Source: Mesorhizobium plurifarium
GTDB taxonomy: Bacteria > Pseudomonadota > Alphaproteobacteria > Rhizobiales > Rhizobiaceae
Reading direction: 5' to 3'
Length of the DNA stretch: 64,000 nt
NCBI GenBank assembly: GCA_000824785.1
Contig: CCNB01000043.1
Location: 250,107 to 314,106 of the forward strand
In this document: positions 31,879 through 39,536 of the stretch, piece after piece
Layout: each line of letters opens with the position of its first letter
Position numbering within the stretch: position 1 is the first letter of the stretch
Program-made: the position numbers and the translations under genes
Notes under the pieces: generated by a model
The model's database searches: none
What the model was told of the DNA's origin: nothing
The model's input: the letters and a program-made list of their open reading frames with translations, nothing else

Positions 31879-32979
31879 TTACGGTGCGCAGGCCGACTGC
31901 GGCATCGGCGTCAACCGATAGACTTTATCGTCGGATTTCGTCTTACCGTTCGCCGCCTTCGAGCAGAGATCGAGGACCGCCACCGCATTGTTGGGGTTCG
32001 CGACCATCATCGTGCCGTTGGCGCCGCGCTTGAGGAAAATCTCCTTCTGCGAGATGTCGCAGGCAAAATCGCTCATCTTCGCGCTGGCCGAGCAGCGCCA
32101 CTGGTTGGCCTCGCCCTGGCAGGAATAGGTCTGCGTGACCTTTTTCCCCTTCTGCCTGGTCGTCACCGAAACGGCGATATCCGCCCCGTCGGGCCAGTTC
32201 GCGGCATCCCGGCCTGCGGCGAAGGAGGCGAGCTCTATCGGCCCGCGGAAGACACGGATCGATTGCGTCAGCTGGTTGGGGTGCGACTTCAGATGCTGCT
32301 CGTCGTAGTTGCGGCCGAAGCAGAAGGGCTGATCGGGCTTCAGCCGCACGCGCAGCGGATCGCCAAGCGCCGGATCGATGGGATCGATGCGCGCGAACTC
32401 CGCCTTGCAGCTATCGGCCGGCATCGGGTCCAGCTTGAAATTGTCGTCCTCGCTGCCCAACGCCTGCTTGGCATACTCCGCCTTGGTCATCGACTCCGAC
32501 GCGTCGGGATCGAGATAGACGTCTTGCGACAGGCCGGACAGAAGCAGCTTTCCCTTGTCGTCGACTTTCAGCGAGGCCAGAGTCCGGTCGCAATCCATGC
32601 CGCAGCGGATGCCACTTGCCTTGTCGCTCGGATCTTCCTTGTTGCACCAGCTGCTCGCCCATTCCGGCTTCTTGGCGCCGCGCACCGTGGTGGTGAGGAA
32701 GCCATTGTAGGAATTATCCTGGTTGGCGGGAGGTTCTTCGTTCGGCCGGCTCACCGGATCGTGGCCATAGAAAAAGAAGATGCGCGCCACCTTTTGGCGC
32801 GGATGCGCCTTGAGATGGGCGGCGTCGTAGACGCGGCCGAAGCAGGCGCCGGCGCCGGTCGGGCTGAGCTCGGGAAGCTTGGGCGGCTGTTCGGTGCGCG
32901 CAGCGCCGGCAAAAACGGCAAGGGCGGCGCAAAGCACCGCGCCCGCCATGGTCCTCCCCACAACGGTCCTCGATGCCAT
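31879..32979 (-). CDS. Secreted protein with an internal duplication, unknown function
   Basis: A 366-residue protein with a signal peptide (hydrophobic AGAVLCAALAVFAGAA, cleavage near ART). It consists of two repeats of about 160 residues. Each opens with a CFGRxYDxxHLKxHPxQ motif (CFGRVYDAAHLKAHPRQ at about residue 46, CFGRNYDEQHLKSHPNQ at about residue 219) and ends with a Leu-x-Pro-Met-Pro-x-x-x-Cys pattern (LDPMPADSCKA, LTPMPQSACAP). Paired cysteines (SSWCNK/RCGMDC and YSCQG/WRCSA) suggest disulfides in both copies. I do not recognise the family. Confidence 0.8.
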   Translation of the reverse strand: MASRTVVGRTMAGAVLCAALAVFAGAARTEQPPKLPELSPTGAGACFGRVYDAAHLKAHPRQKVARIFFFYGHDPVSRPNEEPPANQDNSYNGFLTTTVRGAKKPEWASSWCNKEDPSDKASGIRCGMDCDRTLASLKVDDKGKLLLSGLSQDVYLDPDASESMTKAEYAKQALGSEDDNFKLDPMPADSCKAEFARIDPIDPALGDPLRVRLKPDQPFCFGRNYDEQHLKSHPNQLTQSIRVFRGPIELASFAAGRDAANWPDGADIAVSVTTRQKGKKVTQTYSCQGEANQWRCSASAKMSDFACDISQKEIFLKRGANGTMMVANPNNAVAVLDLCSKAANGKTKSDDKVYRLTPMPQSACAP

Positions 32980-33020
32980 GTGACCCTCCTCCCACCGACA
33001 GGACTGGCTTATGCTAATCT

Positions 33021-33122
33021 AGAGCATTTTGTAGCCAAGCGGAATCGCTTGGCGTCGCACAAATGCGGCAAAAACAAAGAATTAGAGCGGTTTAGCGTTT
33101 CCGTGAAACGGTGAACCGCTCC
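33021..33122. repeat. Mosaic palindromic repeat, copy A
   Basis: The left half runs AGAGCATTTTGTAGCCAAGC and contains the stem CCAAGCG/CGCTTGG. The right half is the AGAGCGG...CCGCTC hairpin with an inner CGTTTCCGTGAAACG. It is nearly identical to 48519-48620, and its right half also matches 8022-8062. Confidence 0.85.
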
Positions 33123-33180
33123 AGGAGCGGCGCCCGGGCCATGCAAAATCGCGCCAGCGGGCGAGACAAGGGAGGATAGG

Positions 33181-33615
33181 ATGCTGCGCCGTGACATTTT
33201 TCGTGCCGGTCTCGCAGGCGCCGCGAGCCTTTTCGGCCTGAGCCGGGCAAATGCGGCGACATCGGAGGAAAGGCTGAAAGTCGCCTATCACCTCAGCGAC
33301 GCCGACAAGGTCAACTTCGTCCTCGGCAACATCAAGAACCACTATGAAGGCACCGGCGGCAATGTCGATATCGTGCTTGTGGTGCACGGCCCGGCCCTTG
33401 CCGCCTTCAAGTCCAAGGGCGCTTCCGGCGCGGTTTCCAGCCGCTTTGCCGGCCTCGTCCAGCAGGGACTTGTCCCGCAAGCCTGCGGCAACACGCTGCG
33501 TGGCATGGACATCACGCTGACCGACCTGCTGGCGGGCTTCGAGCTTGCCGAGAAGGGCGGCGTCGTGAAGCTCGCCGAGTTGCAGCGCCAGGGCTATGTC
33601 TATCTCAGGCCCTGA
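33181..33615 (+). CDS. DsrE-like exported protein
   Basis: A 144-residue protein with a possible twin-arginine signal (MLRRDIFRAGLAGAASLFG, cleavage near ANA), followed by a DsrE/DsrF-fold domain (KVAYHLSDADKVNFVLGNIKN, DIVLVVHGPALAAF). A single cysteine lies at VPQACGNTL, roughly where sulfur-carrying DsrE proteins have theirs. Such periplasmic members are of unknown role, possibly sulfur transfer. It is a single gene between two palindromic or short gaps. Confidence 0.82.
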   Translation: MLRRDIFRAGLAGAASLFGLSRANAATSEERLKVAYHLSDADKVNFVLGNIKNHYEGTGGNVDIVLVVHGPALAAFKSKGASGAVSSRFAGLVQQGLVPQACGNTLRGMDITLTDLLAGFELAEKGGVVKLAELQRQGYVYLRP

Positions 33616-33711
33616 ATGCGCCCGGACTTGAAGGCCAACACTTGAACGCCCCTACTTGAACGCAAGGCCGACAATGGCCTACGAAAGACGGCAACGCGGA
33701 GGCCGGCCGAC

Positions 33712-34485
33712 ATGCTGACACTTGCCATCCCCGATCTTGCCGGAAAGGCGGTTCTGGTCACCGGCGCTTCGACCGGCATCGGTGCCGCCCTTGCCCGTGC
33801 CTACGCCGCGCAGAAATGCCGCGTCGCGCTGCATTACAATGCGAGCCGCGCTGCCGCTGAAACCGTGGCCGAATCCATCCGCGACGATGGCGGCGAGGTG
33901 TTTCTGGTTCAGGGCGATTTTTCGATACACGCCGACGTCGAGCGTGTGGTCGAAGAGAGCGCCACGCGTTTCGGCCGGCTCGACGGCCTGGTCAACAATG
34001 CCGGCGGCATGCTCGGCCGTGTCGCCTATGCCGACCAGGACGAGGCGCATTACGACGCCGTGATGGACCTCAACGCGCGCTCGGTGCTCACCGCCTCGCG
34101 CAAGGCGATCCCGTGGCTGAAGCGCCAGGGCGGCTTCATCATCAACACCACCTCGATCGCCGCGCGCAACGGGGCCGGCGGCGGCGCCGGCCTCTACGGG
34201 TCGTCCAAGGCCTTCGTTTCCAACGTGACGCGCGGCATGGCCAAGGAGTTGATCGGCTTCGGCATCCGTGTCAACGCGGTGGCGCCGGGCACCATCCTGA
34301 CGCCCTTCCACGAACGCTATTCGAACGCCGATCAGATCAAGGCCATGGTCGCCACCATTCCGCAAGGCCGCGCCGGAACGCCCGAGGATTGCGTCGGCGC
34401 CTATCTTTTCCTGTCGTCCGATCTGTTGAGCGGCTACATCATCGGCCAGGTGATCGAGGTGAACGGCGGCCAGTTGATGCCGTGA
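33712..34485 (+). CDS. SDR-family oxidoreductase
   Basis: A 257-residue short-chain dehydrogenase. NAD(P) loop VTGASTGIGAALAR, NNAGG motif, catalytic Ser in NTTSIAARNG and YGSSK. The Arg and Asn residues after the first strand (HYNASRA) favour NADPH. The substrate is unknown. It is followed 57 bases later by a small monooxygenase-fold gene on the same strand; the two may work together on a small ketone or quinone. Confidence 0.9.
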   Translation: MLTLAIPDLAGKAVLVTGASTGIGAALARAYAAQKCRVALHYNASRAAAETVAESIRDDGGEVFLVQGDFSIHADVERVVEESATRFGRLDGLVNNAGGMLGRVAYADQDEAHYDAVMDLNARSVLTASRKAIPWLKRQGGFIINTTSIAARNGAGGGAGLYGSSKAFVSNVTRGMAKELIGFGIRVNAVAPGTILTPFHERYSNADQIKAMVATIPQGRAGTPEDCVGAYLFLSSDLLSGYIIGQVIEVNGGQLMP

Positions 34486-34542
34486 GCCGGCGATTGCATA
34501 CTTGATGCAGCGTGCGACCCAATCTGGAGGGAGAGCAAGGGC

Positions 34543-34854
34543 ATGTACGGACTGATCGGCAAGATGCGGGCGGCGCGCGGCCAGCGCGACGCGGTGATCG
34601 ACGTGCTGCGCGAAAGCACCGCCGCGCTCCCTGGCTGTCTGAGCTACATCATCGCCATCGACCCGGTCGACGCCGACGCGATCTGGGTCACCGAAGTGTG
34701 GACCGACCAGGCGAGCCACAAGGCCTCGCTGCAATTGCCGGAAGTCCAGGCCGCGATCGCCAAGGCGCGTCCGTTCATCGCCGGTTTCGAATTCCAGATC
34801 GAGACTCATCCTGTTGGCGGCTTTGGACTGCCGTCGCCCGAAAAAGCTGGCTGA
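34543..34854 (+). CDS. Antibiotic biosynthesis monooxygenase (ABM)-domain protein
   Basis: A 103-residue dimeric alpha-beta barrel protein of the YgiN/ABM type (GLIGKMRAARGQRDAVIDVL, WVTEVWTDQASHKASL). Family members are cofactor-free quinol monooxygenases or haem-degrading enzymes. No signature decides between these. GGAGGGAGAG lies just upstream. Confidence 0.85.
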   Translation: MYGLIGKMRAARGQRDAVIDVLRESTAALPGCLSYIIAIDPVDADAIWVTEVWTDQASHKASLQLPEVQAAIAKARPFIAGFEFQIETHPVGGFGLPSPEKAG

Positions 34855-34860
34855 TCTCCC

Positions 34861-34910
34861 GGACGGGCATTTTTCGCGAAAAGCGGGTTCGCATTTGTCT
34901 GCGTCCCGTC
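34861..34910. repeat. Palindromic intergenic element
   Basis: GACGGG (34862-34867) pairs with CCCGTC (34905-34910). Inside is the self-complementary TTTTTCGCGAAAA. It resembles the GCATTTTTCGCGAAAAGCGG-type dispersed repeats of rhizobia and fills the gap before the AbrB-type gene. Confidence 0.6.
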
Positions 34911-34922
34911 TAAGGGCCCGAT

Positions 34923-36026
34923 ATGGACTCCTCGCCAGAGCAACCGCCCTTGGACCAAGCGCCCATCGAGCGCATGGCGCGCCTGCGCCCGCCGCAGCAA
35001 TGGCTGGTGCTTTTGGTCTTCTCGCTGCTCTTCGCCGGCGTGCTGGAACTGGCCGCCCTGCCGGCGGCGCTGCTGATCGGCCCGATGCTTGCCGCGATCC
35101 TTGCCGGCACCAACGGCGCCACCGTGCGTGTGCCGCGACCGCTGTTCGGCTCGGCCCAGGCGATCGTCGGCTGCCTGGTCGCCGTCTCGATCTCCGCCGA
35201 CATCTTTCCGGTGTTCTATGCCGAATGGCTGCTTTTCCTTGGCGTGGTGGTCGCGACCGTGGCCGCCTCCAGCCTGCTTGGCTGGCTGATCAGCCGCTGG
35301 CGCATCCTGCCCGGCACCACGGCGGTCTGGGGCTCCTCGCCTGGCGCCGCCACGGCCATGGTGCTGATGGCCGGCGCCTTTGGCGCCGATCAGCGTCTCG
35401 TCGCCTTCATGCAATATCTGCGCGTCATCTTCGTTTCGATGACGGCCGCGCTCGTCGCCAAGATGTGGGTCGACACCTCCGGCGTCGCGGTGCCGCCCAT
35501 CGTCTGGTTTCCGCCGATCGATGCCGTCGCCTTTGCCGCCACCATCGGCATCGCGATCGTAGGCGGCCTGGCCGGGAAGCTGGTCAGGCTGCCCTCGCCG
35601 TTCTTTCTCGGCACCTTCATCTTCGGCGCGGTGATCCATCTCGGCCTCGGCGTGCCGATGCAGTTGCCGCCCTGGCTGCTGGCGATCAGCTACGCCATGG
35701 TCGGCTGGTCGATCGGGCTGAACTTCACCCGGCCGATCCTGCGCCATGCGGCGCGCGCTCTGCCGCAGATCATCGGCTCGATCGTGGCGCTGATCGCCTT
35801 TTGCGGCGGCATGGCCTTCGTCATCAGCCGCCTGCTCGGCATCGACCCGCTGACCGCTTACCTGGCGACCAGCCCCGGCGGCATGGACAGTGTCGCCATC
35901 ATCGCCGCCGCGGCGCGGAACGTCGACATCTCCTTCGTCATGGCCTTGCAGTCTGCGCGCTTCCTGGTCGTGCTGCTCATTGGGCCAAGCGTAGCCAGGC
36001 TGGTGGCGCGAAACGTCAGGGCCTGA
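34923..36026 (+). CDS. AbrB family (AidB regulator-type) membrane protein
   Basis: A 367-residue protein of the AbrB/putative ammonia monooxygenase family, with about ten helices in two halves. Each half contains a family stretch (ALLIGPMLAAILAGT with WGSSPGAATAMVLMAGAFGAD; YLATSPGGMDSVAIIAAA). Despite the name it is a transport-like membrane protein, possibly a small-molecule exporter. It has no ammonia monooxygenase activity that I can support. It precedes an SDR gene by 44 bases. Confidence 0.88.
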   Translation: MDSSPEQPPLDQAPIERMARLRPPQQWLVLLVFSLLFAGVLELAALPAALLIGPMLAAILAGTNGATVRVPRPLFGSAQAIVGCLVAVSISADIFPVFYAEWLLFLGVVVATVAASSLLGWLISRWRILPGTTAVWGSSPGAATAMVLMAGAFGADQRLVAFMQYLRVIFVSMTAALVAKMWVDTSGVAVPPIVWFPPIDAVAFAATIGIAIVGGLAGKLVRLPSPFFLGTFIFGAVIHLGLGVPMQLPPWLLAISYAMVGWSIGLNFTRPILRHAARALPQIIGSIVALIAFCGGMAFVISRLLGIDPLTAYLATSPGGMDSVAIIAAAARNVDISFVMALQSARFLVVLLIGPSVARLVARNVRA

Positions 36027-36070
36027 TCCGCGATATCCAAGGGTGCAAGGGTAGCTGAGGAGAATTGCCC

Positions 36071-36835
36071 ATGACCCGCCGTCAGAATGCCGTCGATCTT
36101 TCCGGCCGCGTCGCCGTGGTGACCGGCGGCGCGCAAGGCATCGGCCTTGCGGTTGCCCGACGCCTGATGTCGTCGGGCGCCGGCGTCGCCATCTGGGACG
36201 TCGACCAGGCCGCGATGGCCAAGGCCACCGCCGAACTGGCGTCGCTTGGCCGCGTCGAGGCCATCCTCTGCGACCAATCGCAGATCGAGGCCGTCGATCG
36301 CGCCGCCACCGAGACCGAGCGCACGCTTGGTCCCGTCGATCTCCTCGTCAACAACGCCGGCATTGCCGGGCCGGCGGCGACGGTGGTGGATTACGACCCC
36401 GCCGCCTGGCGTCAGATCGTCGATATCGACCTCAACGGCGTCTTCTATTGCTGCAAGCGCCTGGTGCCCGGCATGGTCGCGCGCAATTACGGCCGCATCG
36501 TCAACATCTCTTCGGTGGCCGGCAAGGAAGGCAATCCCAACGCCGCCGCCTATTCCGCCGCCAAGGCCGGCGTGCTGGCGCTGACCAAATCGCTCGGCAA
36601 GGAGCTTGCCGGCCACGACATCGCCGTCAATGCGCTGACGCCCTCGCCCGCCCGCACCCGCATCCTCGAGCAGCTCACCGAGGCTCAGGTCGCCTATATG
36701 CTCGGCAAAGTGCCGCGCGGCCGCTTCGTCGAGGTCGAGGAGGCCGCCGCCATGATCGTCTTCATGCTGTCTGACGAGAACTCCTTCACCACCGGAGCGA
36801 CCTTCGATCTCTCCGGCGGGCGCACCACCTACTGA
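36071..36835 (+). CDS. SDR-family oxidoreductase
   Basis: A 254-residue short-chain dehydrogenase. VTGGAQGIGLAVARR, Asp after the second strand (IWDVDQAA), which favours NAD, NNAGIAG, Ser in VNISSVAGKEG and YSAAK. It resembles 3-oxoacyl-ACP reductase or sugar-alcohol dehydrogenases. The ATG at 36071 has GAGGAG at a good distance; a TTG six bases upstream is less likely. Confidence 0.9.
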   Translation: MTRRQNAVDLSGRVAVVTGGAQGIGLAVARRLMSSGAGVAIWDVDQAAMAKATAELASLGRVEAILCDQSQIEAVDRAATETERTLGPVDLLVNNAGIAGPAATVVDYDPAAWRQIVDIDLNGVFYCCKRLVPGMVARNYGRIVNISSVAGKEGNPNAAAYSAAKAGVLALTKSLGKELAGHDIAVNALTPSPARTRILEQLTEAQVAYMLGKVPRGRFVEVEEAAAMIVFMLSDENSFTTGATFDLSGGRTTY

Positions 36836-36858
36836 CCTCACGCCGCCCGCCGCGAAAC

Positions 36859-37746
36859 CTATCGTCCGGCCGCAAGCCGCTCGGGCAGGAAATCGACGAA
36901 GACGCGCACCTTCGGCGAAAGGTGGCGGTTGGACGGCCACAGCATCCGGAACTGGCCGCGGCCGTCGACATGCTCGTCGAGCACGGTTCGCAGTGTTCCC
37001 TCTTCCAGCGCCTCCCGCACCAGGAAATCGGGCATGCAGGCGATGCCGAGACCGGCGATCGTCGCACCCTTCAAAGCCTCCATGTTGTTGCAGGTCAGCA
37101 TCGAACGAATCTGCGGCGCGGCGCTCCCGGTGATGAACGGCCAGTTGAGCAGCCTGCCGCTGTTGAGGAATCGGAAATGGATGCCGAAATGGGCCGCGAG
37201 GTCCGCCGGGGTGTCGGGCGTGCCATGCCGATCGAGATAGGAAGAGGCAGCGCACAAGATCATGCGAAAAGGCGCGACCGGCCTCGACACCAATCGTGAA
37301 TCGGGCAGTTCGCCGCTGCGGATCGCGACGTCGATACCCTCTTCGATGACGTCGACGATGCGATCGTTGAAATCGATGTCGAGCTCGATTTCCGGGTATC
37401 GCGCCATGAATTCCGACAGCACCGGCAAAAGCAGATGATAGGTGACGATCGGGGTGGAGATGCGCAGTCGTCCGCGTGGCGTCTCGCGTGTCCGCGACAG
37501 CATCGCTTCCGCGTCTTCGATATCGTCGAGGATGCGGCGCACCCGCTCGTTGAACAGCTTGCCCTCCTCGGTCAGGCCGATGCGCCGCGTGCTGCGCTGC
37601 AGGAGCCGCACGCCGAGCTCCTGCTCGAGCCGGGCGACGCTCTTGCCGACGGCGGAAGCCGAGATGCCGAGCGCCCGTCCGGCGGTGACGAAACTGCCGA
37701 ACTCGGCGGTGCGGGCGAAGGCAAGAAGGCCGTTGAGACGATCCAT
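36859..37746 (-). CDS. LysR-family transcriptional regulator
   Basis: A 295-residue LysR protein. The N-terminal helix-turn-helix (FVTAGRALGISASAVGKSVARLE) is followed by the effector domain. It is divergent from the DHA2-type exporter gene with 145 bases between, so it probably controls that gene. It converges on the SDR gene. The subgroup resembles CrgA/DsdC-like regulators of efflux and catabolic genes (LLQRSTRRIGLTEEG). Confidence 0.92.
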   Translation of the reverse strand: MDRLNGLLAFARTAEFGSFVTAGRALGISASAVGKSVARLEQELGVRLLQRSTRRIGLTEEGKLFNERVRRILDDIEDAEAMLSRTRETPRGRLRISTPIVTYHLLLPVLSEFMARYPEIELDIDFNDRIVDVIEEGIDVAIRSGELPDSRLVSRPVAPFRMILCAASSYLDRHGTPDTPADLAAHFGIHFRFLNSGRLLNWPFITGSAAPQIRSMLTCNNMEALKGATIAGLGIACMPDFLVREALEEGTLRTVLDEHVDGRGQFRMLWPSNRHLSPKVRVFVDFLPERLAAGR

Positions 37747-37891
37747 CGCTTGAATCCATTCGAGCGTTTCATTCCGGGATGACCGGAGATCTAATACTAT
37801 TCTGCCGTAAATGTCGCCGCCCTATCTTGTCGTTGCGATCGGCGCCGCCAGTCAGCGGCATGCCGGCAACCCGCCTGAGATAGGAAAATCC

Positions 37892-39427
37892 ATGACTTTG
37901 ATGACCAGGACCGGCCCGGCCGGCAGATGGCTCGTGCTGCTGTCGGTCTGCCTCGCCGCCATGACCATGCCGTTGAGCTTTACCGGCCCGGCAGTGGCGC
38001 TGTCCCGCATTGCCGCCGATCTCGGCGGCAGTCCGCTCGCCCTCAATTGGGTGACCAACGCCTTCATGCTGACCTTCGGCGCCGGCTTGATGGCAGCCGG
38101 AGCATTGGCCGACAATCATGGCCGCAAGCGGATCTTCCTTGCCGGCCTCGCCACCTATCTCCTTGCCGCGCTGGGCTGCATGCTGGCGCCCGGCATCGTC
38201 TGGTTCGACATGTTCAGGGCCCTGCAAGGCATTGGAGGCGCCGCCGCCTTCGCCGGCGGCGCCTCCGCGCTCGCGCAGGAATTCGACGGGCAATCGCGGT
38301 TGCGCGCCTTCAGTTTCCTCGGCACCAGCTTCGGCATCGGCCTTGCCTTCGGTCCCGTTGCCTCCGGCCTGCTCATCGACGCACTCGGCTGGCGCTCGAT
38401 CTTTCTTCTCGTGGCGGCGCTTGGCGTTGCCGCCGCCGCGCTTGGCCTGAGCACGATCGCCGAATCGCGCGACCCGGACGCAACCGGGCTCGACTGGGCG
38501 GGAGCCGGCACCTTCACCATCGCGCTTTCCGCGCTGACCTACGGCGTGCTGCAGGCGCCGCAGAGCGGCTGGGCCAATCCCTTCGTTATCGTGCTCCTAG
38601 GCGTGGCTGCCGTCTTCTTTGCCGCCTTCGTCATCGTCGAGCGGCGCGTGCGCCGGCCGATGCTGGACCTGACGCTGTTTCGCTTCCCGCGTTTCGTCGG
38701 CGTCCAGTTCCTGGCCGCGGCGCCCGCCTATGCCTTCGTCGTGCTGCTCGTGCTCCTGCCGATCCGCTTTATCGGCATCGAAGGGATGAGCGAGATCAAG
38801 GCGGGCCAATTGATGATCTGCCTCTCCGGGCCGCTGCTGATCTTGCCGCTGCTGGCCGGCCAAGCGGCTCGCCGGATCGCCCCGGCGACGATCTGCGGTG
38901 CGGGCCTCCTCGTCGCCGCGGCCGGTCTGGTTTGGCTGAGCCAGGTGCCCGCGGCGGGCAGCGCGCTGGTGGACCCGCTGATCCTGATCGGCATCGGCAT
39001 CGCCTTGCCCTGGGGGCTGATGGATGGACTGGCGGTCAGCGTCGTGCCGAAGGAGCGCGCCGGCATGGCGGTCGGCATCTTCAACACCACCCGCGTCGCC
39101 AGCGAGGGCGTGGCCTTGGCCATCGTCATGGCGGCCTTGTCCGGTTTCACGGCCACGCAGCTTGGCGCTCAAGGACTGGCCTCGCCTGGCGAGGCGGCCG
39201 CGGCGGCCCAGCTGTTGGCAACCGGCAATATCAGCGAAACGGTGCAACATCTGCACTTGGCCGACGCCACTGCCCTGGTCCAAGCCTATGAGACGGCTTT
39301 CGACCGGCTGCTCATCGTGCTGGCGACGATCACCGTGCTCACCGCCATCGTCGTCTTCCTTGGCTTGCGCCGCGGATCGGCATCGGAACAAGACGTCGCG
39401 CCTGTCCCGGCCTGCCAGGAAGGCTGA
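37892..39427 (+). CDS. MFS transporter, DHA2 (14-helix) multidrug type
   Basis: A 511-residue exporter with about 14 membrane spans, N-terminal MTMPLSFTGPAVALSRIAADLGG, motif A variant (GALADNHGRKRIF) and motif C-like GTSFGIGLAFGPVASGLL. Relatives export drugs, dyes or siderophores. It is divergent from a LysR regulator. The ATG at 37892 follows TAGGAA. The next gene, an iron-regulated receptor, has its own promoter region. Confidence 0.9.
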   Translation: MTLMTRTGPAGRWLVLLSVCLAAMTMPLSFTGPAVALSRIAADLGGSPLALNWVTNAFMLTFGAGLMAAGALADNHGRKRIFLAGLATYLLAALGCMLAPGIVWFDMFRALQGIGGAAAFAGGASALAQEFDGQSRLRAFSFLGTSFGIGLAFGPVASGLLIDALGWRSIFLLVAALGVAAAALGLSTIAESRDPDATGLDWAGAGTFTIALSALTYGVLQAPQSGWANPFVIVLLGVAAVFFAAFVIVERRVRRPMLDLTLFRFPRFVGVQFLAAAPAYAFVVLLVLLPIRFIGIEGMSEIKAGQLMICLSGPLLILPLLAGQAARRIAPATICGAGLLVAAAGLVWLSQVPAAGSALVDPLILIGIGIALPWGLMDGLAVSVVPKERAGMAVGIFNTTRVASEGVALAIVMAALSGFTATQLGAQGLASPGEAAAAAQLLATGNISETVQHLHLADATALVQAYETAFDRLLIVLATITVLTAIVVFLGLRRGSASEQDVAPVPACQEG

Positions 39428-39470
39428 CGCTACGTGACGCCGTCAAGTCCGGCGACGTATAAAAAATACT

Positions 39471-39485
39471 TGACTACTATACTCA
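39471..39485 (+). promoter_or_regulatory. RirA-type iron-responsive operator (IRO box) 1
   Basis: TGACTACTATACTCA is an exact TGA-N9-TCA match, in an AT-rich stretch 52 bases upstream of the TonB-dependent receptor start. RirA binds this motif to repress iron-uptake genes in rhizobia when iron is plentiful. Confidence 0.75.
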
Positions 39486-39536
39486 TATTTGAGAGCGCGA
39501 AAGCGCAACCAAAACATGAGAATTGGAGACAGGTTA

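Noticed and set aside
34923..36026. Ammonia monooxygenase
   Set aside because: The name is a historical label for the AbrB-type family; no oxygenase motif or partner subunits are present.
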